Source: Niveibacterium umoris (GTDB lineage: Bacteria > Pseudomonadota > Gammaproteobacteria > Burkholderiales > Rhodocyclaceae). Taken from it: 64,000 bases of DNA. Positions 27,620 through 36,582 of the stretch are shown here, in pieces. Below the pieces are notes generated by a model. It was not told the origin of the DNA. It was given only the letters and a program-made list of their open reading frames with translations, and searched no databases. The position numbers were made by a program, and so were the translations under genes. The stretch is taken from assembly GCF_014197015.1 (NCBI RefSeq), contig NZ_JACIET010000003.1:1-64000 (forward strand). Reading direction: 5' to 3'. Each line of letters starts with the position of its first letter. The stretch's first letter is position 1.

Positions 27620-29667
27620 CGCGCACCTCCCGACTGTGCTGGCCCGTACTGCATGGCGGCCGGAGGCAAGCCAGCGCACCATCGCGCCCACATCGCCCGG
27701 TACAGCGACTCCATCGCACGGGTGAGCCGGGGCGAATCGAACAAGGGCAGACGGTCGCGCTGCTCGACGAGGTGCCGGCGCAGGCGTTCGCGCGTCTGTG
27801 GCTCGCGGGCCAGCTGCACCGCGAGCGCGCGATAACGGGGCCCATCCGCCGCAGCCAGCGATTCGAGCCCGACCGCCGCCAACAAGCTGGACGCCACCCG
27901 AGACGCGAAGGTCTGACCAGGCCAGGTGACCACCGGCACCCCCGCCCACAGCGCGTCGCTGCAAGTGGTGTGCGCGTTGTAGGGCCGGGTGTCCAGAAAC
28001 ACATCCGCATTCTGCAGGCGTCCAAGGTGTTCCCGCAGCGGTTGGTTCTCCGCGAAGACGATGCGATCGCGCGCGACGCCGCGTCGGGCCGCCTCGTCCC
28101 TGAGCCGCATCTCGGCCCAGGCGTTGGATTTGAGCAGCCAGAGGACGCTGCCCTGCACATCCGTGAGGATCGCGCACCAGAGATCGAACATTTCCGAGGT
28201 GATCTTGTAGGTGTGGTTGAAACACGCGAAGACCACAGCCTCTTCCGGAAGGCCGCAGCGTTTGCGTTCTGGACGCGCACCGATCTCGCGCTTCCTGTCG
28301 TTGCACTGATAGGTCACCGGGAGATAGGCAAACGCCTCGTCGTAACAAGCCGCATGCCCAGGTGGCGTGACGATGCGGTCGGTGAGGATGTAGTCGGCCA
28401 TGCCGTTCCCGAGCGTCCCCGGGTAACCGAGGTAGTTGACCTGCACCGGCGCCGGCCGCAACGCGAGGACCGGGCTGCCGGTGTCCTTCGTGTAGCCCTT
28501 CAGATCGACGAGCACATCGATGCCCAGCGTATGGATGAGACGGGCGATGTCGGGCCAGGATCGCCCCCTGAGGTCATGAAAGTGTTCGAACGCGGCCATC
28601 AGGCGCTTGCGCATCGAACGCCCGTCGTCCGGCCCGAGGGAAAACGCGTGGACTTCGAACTGCGTCCGGTCGTGAAGTTCGAACACCTCGGCCATAAGCC
28701 AAGCCGTCGCGTGGTCATGAAAGTCCGAAGACAGGTAACCCAGGCGCAGCCGACGCTGTCCGGCCGGCCGGGCATGCACGAAGGGGGCCGACTGCGCGAG
28801 ACGGCGCAACGAGGCGTACTGCACCTCCGCCCAGCGACGCGCGCACTGCTGTTGCTCGGCCTCGTCCGAATCGATCGCCAGGAAGGAGAACGGGAACACT
28901 TTGCCCGACCGTGCGCCCATCTCGCGCAGCCGTGCCGACAGCGCCGGCACCTCGTCCCACTGGCAGGTCGTCTGGAGCTGGCGCAGGAGTCCGTTGAGCG
29001 CCTCGACATAGTCGGGCTGCAGACGAAGCGCCTCGCGGAAGTGGGCGATCGCCTCGTCGAGGACACCGGTGTCGGTCAATGCGTTGGCGAGGTTGTAGTG
29101 CGCCATCGCAAAGGAAGGCCTGGCCGTCAGCGCCCTGCGGTAGTTGTCGACCGCCTCCGCAAGCCGGCCTAGTTTCTGCAGCGCGCCACCCAGGTTGTTC
29201 AGGGCATCGGCGTAATCCGGCCGGATCGCCAATGCGCGCTGGTACTGCTCCGCTGCGGCGGGAAAGTCGCCTCTGTCCTTGGATACGTTCCCCAGATTGT
29301 TCCAGGCCTCGACATACTCCGGAGCAAGACGCAGCGCTTCACGCAGCGCGGCCTCCGCCTCATCGAGCTTGCCGGCTTCGCGCAAGGTATTGCCGAGGTT
29401 GTTCTGCAGTGCGACTTCGCCGGGCGCAAAACGCAGGGCCTGCCGCAAGAACGCTTCCGCCTCGTCGAGCCGGCCCTGCCGCTTGACCGCCAGCGCCCGC
29501 AGATGCAGCGCATTGACGTCGTCCTTGCGCCTCGCCAGCACCGCAGCAGCGAAGCGCTCGGCGTCCTCGTTCCGGCCCGCCTCCAGGGCAGCCAGGGCTT
29601 CGGCCACACCGGCCTCGCCCCTCGATGCAGCGTTTCCGGATGCGGGATTGTGCGTCGAACGTTTCAC
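27616..29667 (-). CDS. TPR-SPINDLY O-GlcNAc transferase-like protein (GT41), copy A
   Basis: The 683-residue protein starts at a GTG that overlaps the previous stop (GTGA); the open frame to 29775 is not supported. TPR repeats fill about 15-265 (LGNTLREAGKLDEAEAALRE and similar). The GT41/OGT catalytic region is at about 315-660. It keeps the residues important in human OGT: the histidine in SSDFHDHATAWLM, the lysine in FNHTYKITSEMF and the histidine in YNAHTTCSDALWAG. Such enzymes transfer a sugar from UDP-sugar to Ser/Thr in the cytoplasm. It is most like the copy at 36583, and its Ser/Thr-rich target is probably the operon's giant protein (inference). Confidence 0.92.
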   Translation of the reverse strand: MKRSTHNPASGNAASRGEAGVAEALAALEAGRNEDAERFAAAVLARRKDDVNALHLRALAVKRQGRLDEAEAFLRQALRFAPGEVALQNNLGNTLREAGKLDEAEAALREALRLAPEYVEAWNNLGNVSKDRGDFPAAAEQYQRALAIRPDYADALNNLGGALQKLGRLAEAVDNYRRALTARPSFAMAHYNLANALTDTGVLDEAIAHFREALRLQPDYVEALNGLLRQLQTTCQWDEVPALSARLREMGARSGKVFPFSFLAIDSDEAEQQQCARRWAEVQYASLRRLAQSAPFVHARPAGQRRLRLGYLSSDFHDHATAWLMAEVFELHDRTQFEVHAFSLGPDDGRSMRKRLMAAFEHFHDLRGRSWPDIARLIHTLGIDVLVDLKGYTKDTGSPVLALRPAPVQVNYLGYPGTLGNGMADYILTDRIVTPPGHAACYDEAFAYLPVTYQCNDRKREIGARPERKRCGLPEEAVVFACFNHTYKITSEMFDLWCAILTDVQGSVLWLLKSNAWAEMRLRDEAARRGVARDRIVFAENQPLREHLGRLQNADVFLDTRPYNAHTTCSDALWAGVPVVTWPGQTFASRVASSLLAAVGLESLAAADGPRYRALAVQLAREPQTRERLRRHLVEQRDRLPLFDSPRLTRAMESLYRAMWARWCAGLPPAAMQYGPAQSGGAR

Positions 29668-31400
29668 CGTTTTGCTTCCACCAAGGACAGGAACACCCGC
29701 TCCAGCGCGCCGGCCAGACCGGATGCGTCGCAGAGGGCTGAGCGCTTCAGGGCATCGCGCAGGCAGCAACGCCACATGATGAGGGTCGACGGGTCATGCG
29801 CCAGACGGGTCGCCGCATCGAGATAAGCCTCATCCGTGCTCGCCACCCATTCAGGTGCCCGGACTGCATGGGCGACCAGCAAACCGTGTCGGCCCAGCAT
29901 GCCGATCGCCGCGGCGCGTGTCACGACGGGCACGCCCATCCAGACGGTATCGAGCGTGGTCATCAGCCCGTTGAAGGGAAACGGGTCAAGCGCGATGTCC
30001 ACCCGGTTGAAACTCGCAAAGTAGTCCGCACCGAAGGAGATCCCCTCGAAGACGAGGCGTTCGGCATCGATGCCATGCCGGGCGAACTGTGCCCGCAGCG
30101 CCTCGCAATGCGTCGCATCGCCATAGCAGCGTGACTTGAACAGGATGCGCGCCCCCGGCAGTCTCTGCAGCAGGCGGGACCAAAGTGCGATGACGGCGGG
30201 CGTTGTCTTGGCGGGGTTGTTGAAGGCACCGAAGGTGACATAGCCATTGCGCAGGCATGGAGGATCGCCGCAGGGCACCTCGGACTCGGGTGCGCCATAG
30301 GCGACATAGGGTCGATTCAGGTGAAGGACCGGCTCCGAAAAGAAGGCCTCGGCGCCTGGCGGTACGACATCGTGGTCGACGATCACGCCGTCGATCGCCG
30401 AGACACCCGTCGTACCGGCGTAACCCAGCCAGCTCAGCTGAACCGGCGCGGCCCGCCGGGCGAAGACGGGCAACCGGTTGCCGGCGGTGTGGCCAGAGAG
30501 GTCGACCAGGACATCGATGCCGTCACTCGCGACGCGATCGCCCAGCGCGTCATCGTTGAGTGCTGCGATATCGACCCAAGCATCGGCGGCCGCCCGCAGC
30601 CGTTCGCTGTAGCGATCCCGGACCGTATTCTGCGCATAGAGCGTCCAGTGGGTCCGGCCCCTCGTGCGCGCTTCGAGCACCGGCAGGATCAGGCGACCGA
30701 CCGGGTGGTTGTAGAAGTCCGCGCCGACGAAACCGACGCGCACCAACGGGCCGCCCGCCGCCGACCGCGCCGGGAAAGGCGCCCGGCCATGCAGCAGGGC
30801 CTCCCCCACTCGCCTGGCGACGCCCAGGGTTTCCGCAGGAGAGACATCGCCCGAATAGTTGAGCACCAGCATCAGGTTCGACTGGGCGCGCAACAGCGCA
30901 GGATCGAGTTCCGCCGCGCGGCGGTAGGCTGCAATCGCCCCCTGCAGGTCACCGGCCCCCTTGAGCGCATTGCCGAGGTTGTTCCAGAGCACTCCCGATG
31001 GCGCAATCGCCAGAGCCTGTCGATAGCATTCGGCGGCCTGCGCGGCCTGTCCATCGTGGTCGAGGGCGGCTCCGAGGTTATTGAGTGCCTCGATGCCTGG
31101 TGCGAGCGCCACCGCACGGCGCCCTGCCACAATGGCTTCGCGTACCGCGCCGGTGTGGTTCAGCGCCGCCGCGCAGTTGCTCCAGGCGGTCGCACGCTCG
31201 GGCGCCAGATCGGTCACCCGCCGGAAGCATTCCGCGGCGCGCCCGTAGTCGGCCAGCCGGAAGTGCGCGAGTCCCGCCAGCTCCCAGGCGTCGGGGTCAA
31301 GGGGGTTCTCGGCAATGGCGGCCTGCGCGGCATCTACCGCCGTTGGCAGCAGCCCCTGGGTCAGTGCGGCACGCGCCCGCTCGATCAGCCCCTGCGTCAT
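29664..31400 (-). CDS. TPR-SPINDLY glycosyltransferase-like protein (GT41), copy B
   Basis: From the ATG at 31400 (ATGA overlap with the previous gene) the protein has 578 residues. TPR repeats occupy about 5-190 and a SPINDLY-type GT41 region about 225-560. It belongs to a different subclass from copies A and D. The lysine is kept in FNNPAKTTPAVIALW, but the HTT segment is replaced by DPFPFNGLMTTLDTVWMG. The first active-site histidine is kept (GADFYNHPVGRL). It may use a different sugar donor or act on another site type. The long frame start at 31688 is a shadow. Confidence 0.88.
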   Translation of the reverse strand: MTQGLIERARAALTQGLLPTAVDAAQAAIAENPLDPDAWELAGLAHFRLADYGRAAECFRRVTDLAPERATAWSNCAAALNHTGAVREAIVAGRRAVALAPGIEALNNLGAALDHDGQAAQAAECYRQALAIAPSGVLWNNLGNALKGAGDLQGAIAAYRRAAELDPALLRAQSNLMLVLNYSGDVSPAETLGVARRVGEALLHGRAPFPARSAAGGPLVRVGFVGADFYNHPVGRLILPVLEARTRGRTHWTLYAQNTVRDRYSERLRAAADAWVDIAALNDDALGDRVASDGIDVLVDLSGHTAGNRLPVFARRAAPVQLSWLGYAGTTGVSAIDGVIVDHDVVPPGAEAFFSEPVLHLNRPYVAYGAPESEVPCGDPPCLRNGYVTFGAFNNPAKTTPAVIALWSRLLQRLPGARILFKSRCYGDATHCEALRAQFARHGIDAERLVFEGISFGADYFASFNRVDIALDPFPFNGLMTTLDTVWMGVPVVTRAAAIGMLGRHGLLVAHAVRAPEWVASTDEAYLDAATRLAHDPSTLIMWRCCLRDALKRSALCDASGLAGALERVFLSLVEAKR

Positions 31401-33172
31401 CGCTGCGCCTCCGCACACCATGCCTGCCAGGCCGTACGCAGCCGGATCTCGAGATGCCGCGTGAACAACCGTCCGTTGCACAACGGCGCCTCGGCAACAA
31501 CCCCACGCATGCTCAGCCGGAGCATCGCCAGCATCTCCCGGTCGGTGACCAGCCGGGAAGCGATCCGCGCATAGGCCTCCTGGCTGTCTGCGATCCACTC
31601 CGGAAAGCCCGCGGCCGCCAGGTGCGACACGGTGTGGTTGGCGGAGAATCGCTCGCCGCGCAGCGTGACGACCGGCACGCCCATCCACAGGGCGTCACAG
31701 CTGGTGGCGCCACCCGAGAACGGAAACGGATCGAGCGCGACGTCGATGTCGGCGTACTGCCGCATCATCTCGGCGTAGGAGGAAGCCCCCCTGAACTCGA
31801 TGCGCGGGGCGGCAACGCCATGCTGCGTGAGAATCGCGAGAACCCGCTCGCGCGCCATCGGGTCAGCGTAAGCGGCGGATTTGAGGACCAGCCGCGCATC
31901 GGGCACGCGCAGCAGGATCGAGGCCCAGCTTGCCAGCACCCCCAGATTGAGCTTGGCAGGCTTGTTGAAACAGCCGAACACCGGCTCGCGTGAGCTGCGC
32001 GGAGCCGGGGTCGGCGCAGCGTCGGGTGGAGTCCAGCACTGGAATGAATACGGCAGGCGGATGACGCCCTCCATGCCATGCAGGTCACCGGACACGGGGG
32101 CGACATTGGCGTCCGCGATCAGCGCGTCCATCGCCGGTACGCCGGTCGCCCCCTCGTAGCCCAGCCAGGTGAACTGGAGTGGGGCAAGGCGGCGCGAGAA
32201 CGCCCGCAGGCGACCACGGCCGGTGTGACCGTTGAGGTCGATCAGGATGTCGATCGCGTCCTCCTCGACACGGCGAGCAAAGCCCGCATCGTCAAGCCGC
32301 CAGGTCTCGGTCCAGTGCGCCACTGCAGCGCGCATGCGGGCTGTCAGGGCGTCTGCGTCCGGCGCCTCGCAATAGGCATACACCTCGAAAGCATCAGCGT
32401 CGTGGTGGCACAGTGCGCTGGCAATGAACACGCCGGCAGCGTCGTGCCGGAAGTTCGAGGAGACATAGCCGATACGCAACCGTCGCCGCGGATCAGATTG
32501 GCGGGCGGGAACGGCCGTCGCCACCGCGGGCGCATGGCGCTCGGCCCACGCTCGGTGCTCGGCGGCGATCTGTGCGCCGCTGCAATCGGGATCGTAGTGC
32601 AGCAAGGTCAGCAGGTTGCTGTGGAACTCGGCCCGCTCGGGCGCGAGCGCGACCGCACGGCGAAAAGCAGCAATCGCCTCACCGACCTCGCCGACTTGCC
32701 AGCACAAGCGACCAAGGTTGTTCCAGCTTTCCGCAAAATCGGGCGCGATGCGCACCGCATGGCGCAAGACCTGGCTCGCGCGGGCATACGCCTGCAGCGC
32801 CGTCAGGGTGCTGCCGAGTGCATTCCAGGCCTGGAATGCCGCGGGATTAAGTCTGAGCGTCGCCTCGTAGGCTTCGACTGCCGCGGGCAGGTCGCCCTGC
32901 AGCACACAGGTGTTGGCGAGGTTGAACCATGCTTCGGCCAGCTCGGGCTCGCGCTCAATCGCACGGCGATAAGCGGCAAGGGCAACATCCAGTTGCCCAG
33001 TCTGGCGCGCCACGATGCCGCAGAGCATGTGGTAGCGCGCCGAGTCCGCCCCGGCTCTTGCGGCCTCATCAAGGACAGACAGTGCCTGCACGCGGTCGCC
33101 CGCGCTCCAGGCTGCCAGCGCCTGCGATACACGGTCTTCCGCAGACGGAACGGCCATGGCCGGAAGGCTCAC
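31397..33172 (-). CDS. TPR-SPINDLY glycosyltransferase-like protein (GT41), copy C
   Basis: The 591-residue protein starts at a GTG overlapping the previous stop (GTGA). TPRs lie at about 10-190 and a SPINDLY region at about 220-560. It shares the subclass of copy B: FNKPAKLNLGVLASW and DPFPFSGGATSCDALWMG. At the position of the first OGT histidine it reads SSNFRHDAAGVF, so the histidine is shifted or replaced by Asp. Either the active site has changed or the alignment slips there. The fold assignment is firm; activity is less certain. Confidence 0.87.
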   Translation of the reverse strand: MSLPAMAVPSAEDRVSQALAAWSAGDRVQALSVLDEAARAGADSARYHMLCGIVARQTGQLDVALAAYRRAIEREPELAEAWFNLANTCVLQGDLPAAVEAYEATLRLNPAAFQAWNALGSTLTALQAYARASQVLRHAVRIAPDFAESWNNLGRLCWQVGEVGEAIAAFRRAVALAPERAEFHSNLLTLLHYDPDCSGAQIAAEHRAWAERHAPAVATAVPARQSDPRRRLRIGYVSSNFRHDAAGVFIASALCHHDADAFEVYAYCEAPDADALTARMRAAVAHWTETWRLDDAGFARRVEEDAIDILIDLNGHTGRGRLRAFSRRLAPLQFTWLGYEGATGVPAMDALIADANVAPVSGDLHGMEGVIRLPYSFQCWTPPDAAPTPAPRSSREPVFGCFNKPAKLNLGVLASWASILLRVPDARLVLKSAAYADPMARERVLAILTQHGVAAPRIEFRGASSYAEMMRQYADIDVALDPFPFSGGATSCDALWMGVPVVTLRGERFSANHTVSHLAAAGFPEWIADSQEAYARIASRLVTDREMLAMLRLSMRGVVAEAPLCNGRLFTRHLEIRLRTAWQAWCAEAQR

Positions 33173-33687
33173 CGCCCCGATCGGCGGGTCAGCGTCACCA
33201 CCAGATCATTCACGGTGTTCTGCAGATGCCGCGCTGCATACCACTGCACCGACGTATCCCGTGAGGCCCACTCGCGGTCGATCGCAAACGCATGAGTGAA
33301 GTCGAAATCGCAATGGATCGGGTAGTGGTTGAGCTTGTTGACGTCCCGCCAGGGCTTGTTGAAGTAGGCGTAGGAGCTTTCGCAGACCGGCGGCCACTTG
33401 TGCGTCGGATCCTGGATGGCGCGCATCGAGGCCCAGTAGGGGGTGATGATCGTGGCCTTCCCGTCCGGCACCAGCACGCGCCAGAGCTCGTGCATGAACG
33501 CAATGCGCTCGTCACCGTCGAGATGCTCGAAGAAATGACTGCACCAGACTTCCTCGACCGACTGGTCAGCCCAGGGCCAGGGCGTCGTGCGCAGATCGAA
33601 GACGGTATCCACCCCCTCGCAGGCGGCGATATCGACGCCGAGGAAGCCCTCCCGTTTGCGTTGTCCGCAAGCCAGATCCAGTTTCAT
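33169..33687 (-). CDS. SAM-dependent methyltransferase, small
   Basis: The 172-residue protein has a class I methyltransferase fold. It opens with MKLDLACGQRKREGFLGVDI (motif I, AdoMet binding), followed by WCSHFFEHL and RVLVPDGKATIITPYW. It starts within the stop of the upstream TPR-methyltransferase gene (ATGA) and ends within the GTG of the next. It closely resembles the methyltransferase at 35953 in layout, and both resemble sugar O-methyltransferases in polysaccharide clusters. The acceptor is unknown; methylation of glycans on the giant protein is an inference. Confidence 0.85.
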   Translation of the reverse strand: MKLDLACGQRKREGFLGVDIAACEGVDTVFDLRTTPWPWADQSVEEVWCSHFFEHLDGDERIAFMHELWRVLVPDGKATIITPYWASMRAIQDPTHKWPPVCESSYAYFNKPWRDVNKLNHYPIHCDFDFTHAFAIDREWASRDTSVQWYAARHLQNTVNDLVVTLTRRSGR

Positions 33688-35870
33688 GCGCTTCCTCCGA
33701 CATCCGGCCTGCGCCGGGCAATGATCTCCATGCAGGCCTTGTACCGCTGGCTGACGCCGTAGCTCACCAGGTCGAAGCCTTCCGCATCGAGGATCGCAGC
33801 CAGGCTGCGCCGCGAGAAGTTGTGCAGATGCTCGAGTTCATGCCAGTAGGGGTTCGCCCCCGCCGCGTCCATGCCGCGCCAGGCAGCACAGTCCATGTTC
33901 GGGCAGGAGACGAACAGCAGGCCGTCATCCTCAAGCAGGGCGCGCACCTTGCGCAGCGCATCGCGCGGGAACGGCACATGTTCCAGCACATCGGCGAGCG
34001 AAACGACAGAGAACCGCCGCTCGGGGACAAAACGCTCCAGATCCGCGCAGACCGCGCGGTAGCCCAGATCGCGCAGGCGCTTGGCCGCCTCTTCGCGCAC
34101 GTCCAGGCCGGTCGCCTCGAAACCGAACTCGGCGGCCGTGAATACCAGGCCCCCTGCTCCGCAGCCCACGTCCAGCCAACTCAGCGCACCGGAAAAGACA
34201 CTCCCTGCGCGCGGATGCTGCGCCAGCACCCGCTCCACCACCCTCGACCAGGTAAAGCGCTGGGCATCGAAGTCCCCGCCCCCCAGTTGCCCGGGATGTG
34301 CGCGCCGGAACAACTCGGTCAGCCCGTCTGCGGTGTAGCGCGCCGAGGCAAACACGTGGCCACATGAAGCACAGGTGCGCCAGCCGATTGTCGGCGGCAG
34401 CGGTGGGTGCCAGAGCGCATGGGCGCGACAGTCCCACACCCCGACGTCCCTCAGGGATTTACCCGCACAGAGCGGACACACACTCACGGGCTCCGTCAGG
34501 AGCGGGCCGCCAACATGGCCACGCCCGGAGACAAGGGCCTGCAGATCGCGCACGATCGCTGAAATCGGTGTCTGCCAGTCACCCAGCGCCGGTTGCCGGT
34601 AGAGACGAAGGGATGCGTACCACGCGGAACGTTCGCCGGCATGCCCCCAGCGCCAGTCCGGACTTGCATGCAGCAGGACCCAGGCTGGCTTGCCCAGGGC
34701 GCCAGCGAGATGGGCGACCGAAGTATCCGTGGTGATGACCAGGTCAAGGGCTGCGATGATTGCCGCCGTGTCGGCGAAGTCGTTGATCTCCGGGCCGAGC
34801 GCGGTGAAGTTGGCTTGACTGAGCGCTTCTGCGTCCCGTTCGCCATCGCCCTTCTGCAGCCCGTAGAACGCAACACCCGGCACCTGCAGGACGGGCAACA
34901 TCGGGCCCAGCCGCGGCGAACGCCAGCGATCGTTCTTGACGTTCGGGTTACCCGCCCACACCAGGCCCACGCGCAGAGCGTCGGAACGAAGGCGCTCTGC
35001 CCATCGGGAAACATGCTCGGGTGGCGGAACCAGGTAGGCAGCATCGCCTTGCAGAGCGTCAGCACCAATGCCGAGGTAAAGCGGCAAACTGAGCAGCGGC
35101 ACATGACAATCGAACTCCGGCAAGGGGCTGCCGGAAGTGACAAGCAGGTCGACGCCCAGGTGGGCTCCGACCAGAGCGCTCAGCGGCGCATGAACTTCCA
35201 GCACGACTCGCGCGCCGAGGGCCTTGAGGGCAGGCAGGAAGCGCAGGAACTGAATCGCATCACCGTAGCCCTGTTCCGAGTAGACCAGCACCGTGCGCCC
35301 CGCAAGCGCTTCACCCTGCCATGCGGGTTGTCGAAACTCCCTCGGCGCAGGCTGGCCTCGACGCCAGCGCCATTCATATTCTCGCCAGCCTTCGGCATAC
35401 CGGCCTGCGGCCAGCAGCGCCAGGGCGTGGTCCCAGTGGATATCCGCCGAATCGGGTCGCAGCGCGAGCGCGCGCTGGAACCATGTTTCGGCCTCATCGA
35501 GCCGGCCGAGAGCATGCAAGGTGGCGGCCACCCGGTTGCAGCCTTCAGCCCAGTTCGGGCGAGCCTCGGCCGCCGCGAGGAAGCAGGCGAGCGCCGCTTG
35601 CTGCTCGCCCTGATCCATCAACAGGTTGCCCAGGTTGTGATGGGCGTCGGCGTAATGGGGCGCGGCAGCGATCGCCTGGCGGTAGAGGCGCTGCGCCTCG
35701 GCCACATTTCCGGCCCGGCGCGACAGGATGCCCAATAGCGTGAGCGCCTCCGGACGCGCAGGCGCCTCGACAAGCACGGCACGGCACAGCTTCTCGGCGC
35801 GCACGAAATCCTCCCCCGCGTACGCCTGAAGCGCAGCATTGAGCTGCTCGAGGATTTCGGCTTCGTCCAT
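33684..35870 (-). CDS. TPR - GT9-like glycosyltransferase - methyltransferase fusion
   Basis: The 728-residue multidomain protein has TPRs at about 1-175. A GT9/heptosyltransferase-like domain follows at about 195-460 (SEQGYGDAIQFLRFLPAL, TDTSVAHLAGALGKPAWVLL, HASPDWRWG). A zinc ribbon (VCPLCAG...CASCGH, about 485-530) and a class I methyltransferase (LDVGCGAGGLVFTAAEFGFE, about 580-720) complete it. TPR-GT9 proteins are known, but the added zinc ribbon and methyltransferase are unusual. It could add and then methylate a sugar, or simply carry both steps on one scaffold (inference). It is translationally coupled to the next gene; a gap of about 80 bp separates it from the preceding one. Confidence 0.85.
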   Translation of the reverse strand: MDEAEILEQLNAALQAYAGEDFVRAEKLCRAVLVEAPARPEALTLLGILSRRAGNVAEAQRLYRQAIAAAPHYADAHHNLGNLLMDQGEQQAALACFLAAAEARPNWAEGCNRVAATLHALGRLDEAETWFQRALALRPDSADIHWDHALALLAAGRYAEGWREYEWRWRRGQPAPREFRQPAWQGEALAGRTVLVYSEQGYGDAIQFLRFLPALKALGARVVLEVHAPLSALVGAHLGVDLLVTSGSPLPEFDCHVPLLSLPLYLGIGADALQGDAAYLVPPPEHVSRWAERLRSDALRVGLVWAGNPNVKNDRWRSPRLGPMLPVLQVPGVAFYGLQKGDGERDAEALSQANFTALGPEINDFADTAAIIAALDLVITTDTSVAHLAGALGKPAWVLLHASPDWRWGHAGERSAWYASLRLYRQPALGDWQTPISAIVRDLQALVSGRGHVGGPLLTEPVSVCPLCAGKSLRDVGVWDCRAHALWHPPLPPTIGWRTCASCGHVFASARYTADGLTELFRRAHPGQLGGGDFDAQRFTWSRVVERVLAQHPRAGSVFSGALSWLDVGCGAGGLVFTAAEFGFEATGLDVREEAAKRLRDLGYRAVCADLERFVPERRFSVVSLADVLEHVPFPRDALRKVRALLEDDGLLFVSCPNMDCAAWRGMDAAGANPYWHELEHLHNFSRRSLAAILDAEGFDLVSYGVSQRYKACMEIIARRRPDVGGSA

Positions 35871-35952
35871 CTCTGAAGGTAACGGTGTCGACGCTGCCGA
35901 GTTTAGCGAAGGGTGTCAGCTCCGGTACGGCAAATAGCGCGACACAATGGCC

Positions 35953-36567
35953 TCATTCCTCCGTTTCGCGGTCGCCCTTCCTGGCGATGAGCACAAACTT
36001 CGACTGACGGATGACGTTGTTTTCACGTCGCGCCGCCTCGAACACTCCTTCACGATCCACCTCCCCGGCCTGCAAGCGCCGTTGCCACCAGGGGTCAAGG
36101 TCGATCTCCGTCGACACAAGATCGAAATCGATTCCGAGATACAGGCCAAGCGGTGTATTCGCGGCCCCCTGTTCCACCCACCGACGATTGGCCTTCTGGC
36201 TGAACATCAGCAGGCCGTCGCCGGTCACGGCGCGCACATGCGTCGGATCGTTCAGGAAGCTGTCATGCCGCGGATGGGGCACCACGATGTGCACGGCGGC
36301 CCCGTCGCAGCAGACCCGCCAGAGTTCCCGCATCAGTCCGAGGTAGACATCGGGGGCGGCCCCGAGATGCTCCAGCACATGCAGCAACTGGACCTCCGCG
36401 ACGGAGTCATCTCCCCAGGGCCATGGGAACTGCTCGAGATCGACGACCGCATCGGGTTCGCACGCCGGGTACTTGTCGACGTTCAGGAAGCCGGGCAGCT
36501 TGCGATGCCCGCAGCCAAGGTTGAGTCTCAGGCGCGCACTGGTGTCGTTCATGGGCGATGACGTCAT
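35953..36567 (-). CDS. SAM-dependent methyltransferase
   Basis: The 204-residue protein could also start at Met6 (36552). Motif I reads LRLNLGCGHRKLPGFLNVD, followed by LLHVLEHLGAAPDVY and LMRELWRVCCDGAAVHIVVP, a class I methyltransferase of the kind found in glycan clusters. It lies 15 bp after the TPR-SPINDLY copy D gene. It resembles the methyltransferase at 33169, with a longer C-terminal part. Confidence 0.85.
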   Translation of the reverse strand: MTSSPMNDTSARLRLNLGCGHRKLPGFLNVDKYPACEPDAVVDLEQFPWPWGDDSVAEVQLLHVLEHLGAAPDVYLGLMRELWRVCCDGAAVHIVVPHPRHDSFLNDPTHVRAVTGDGLLMFSQKANRRWVEQGAANTPLGLYLGIDFDLVSTEIDLDPWWQRRLQAGEVDREGVFEAARRENNVIRQSKFVLIARKGDRETEE

Positions 36568-36582
36568 GGTGGGGTGTCGGAA

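Noticed and set aside
26780-27835. 351-codon plus-strand frame across the ABC exporter and glycosyltransferase genes.
   Set aside because: Shadow of well-supported minus-strand genes; composition is typical of the antisense frame in GC-rich DNA.
31401-31688. N-terminal extension of GT41 copy B.
   Set aside because: The extra 96 residues are antisense-like Arg/Gly-rich sequence overlapping the previous gene; the ATG at 31400 with an ATGA overlap is the natural start.
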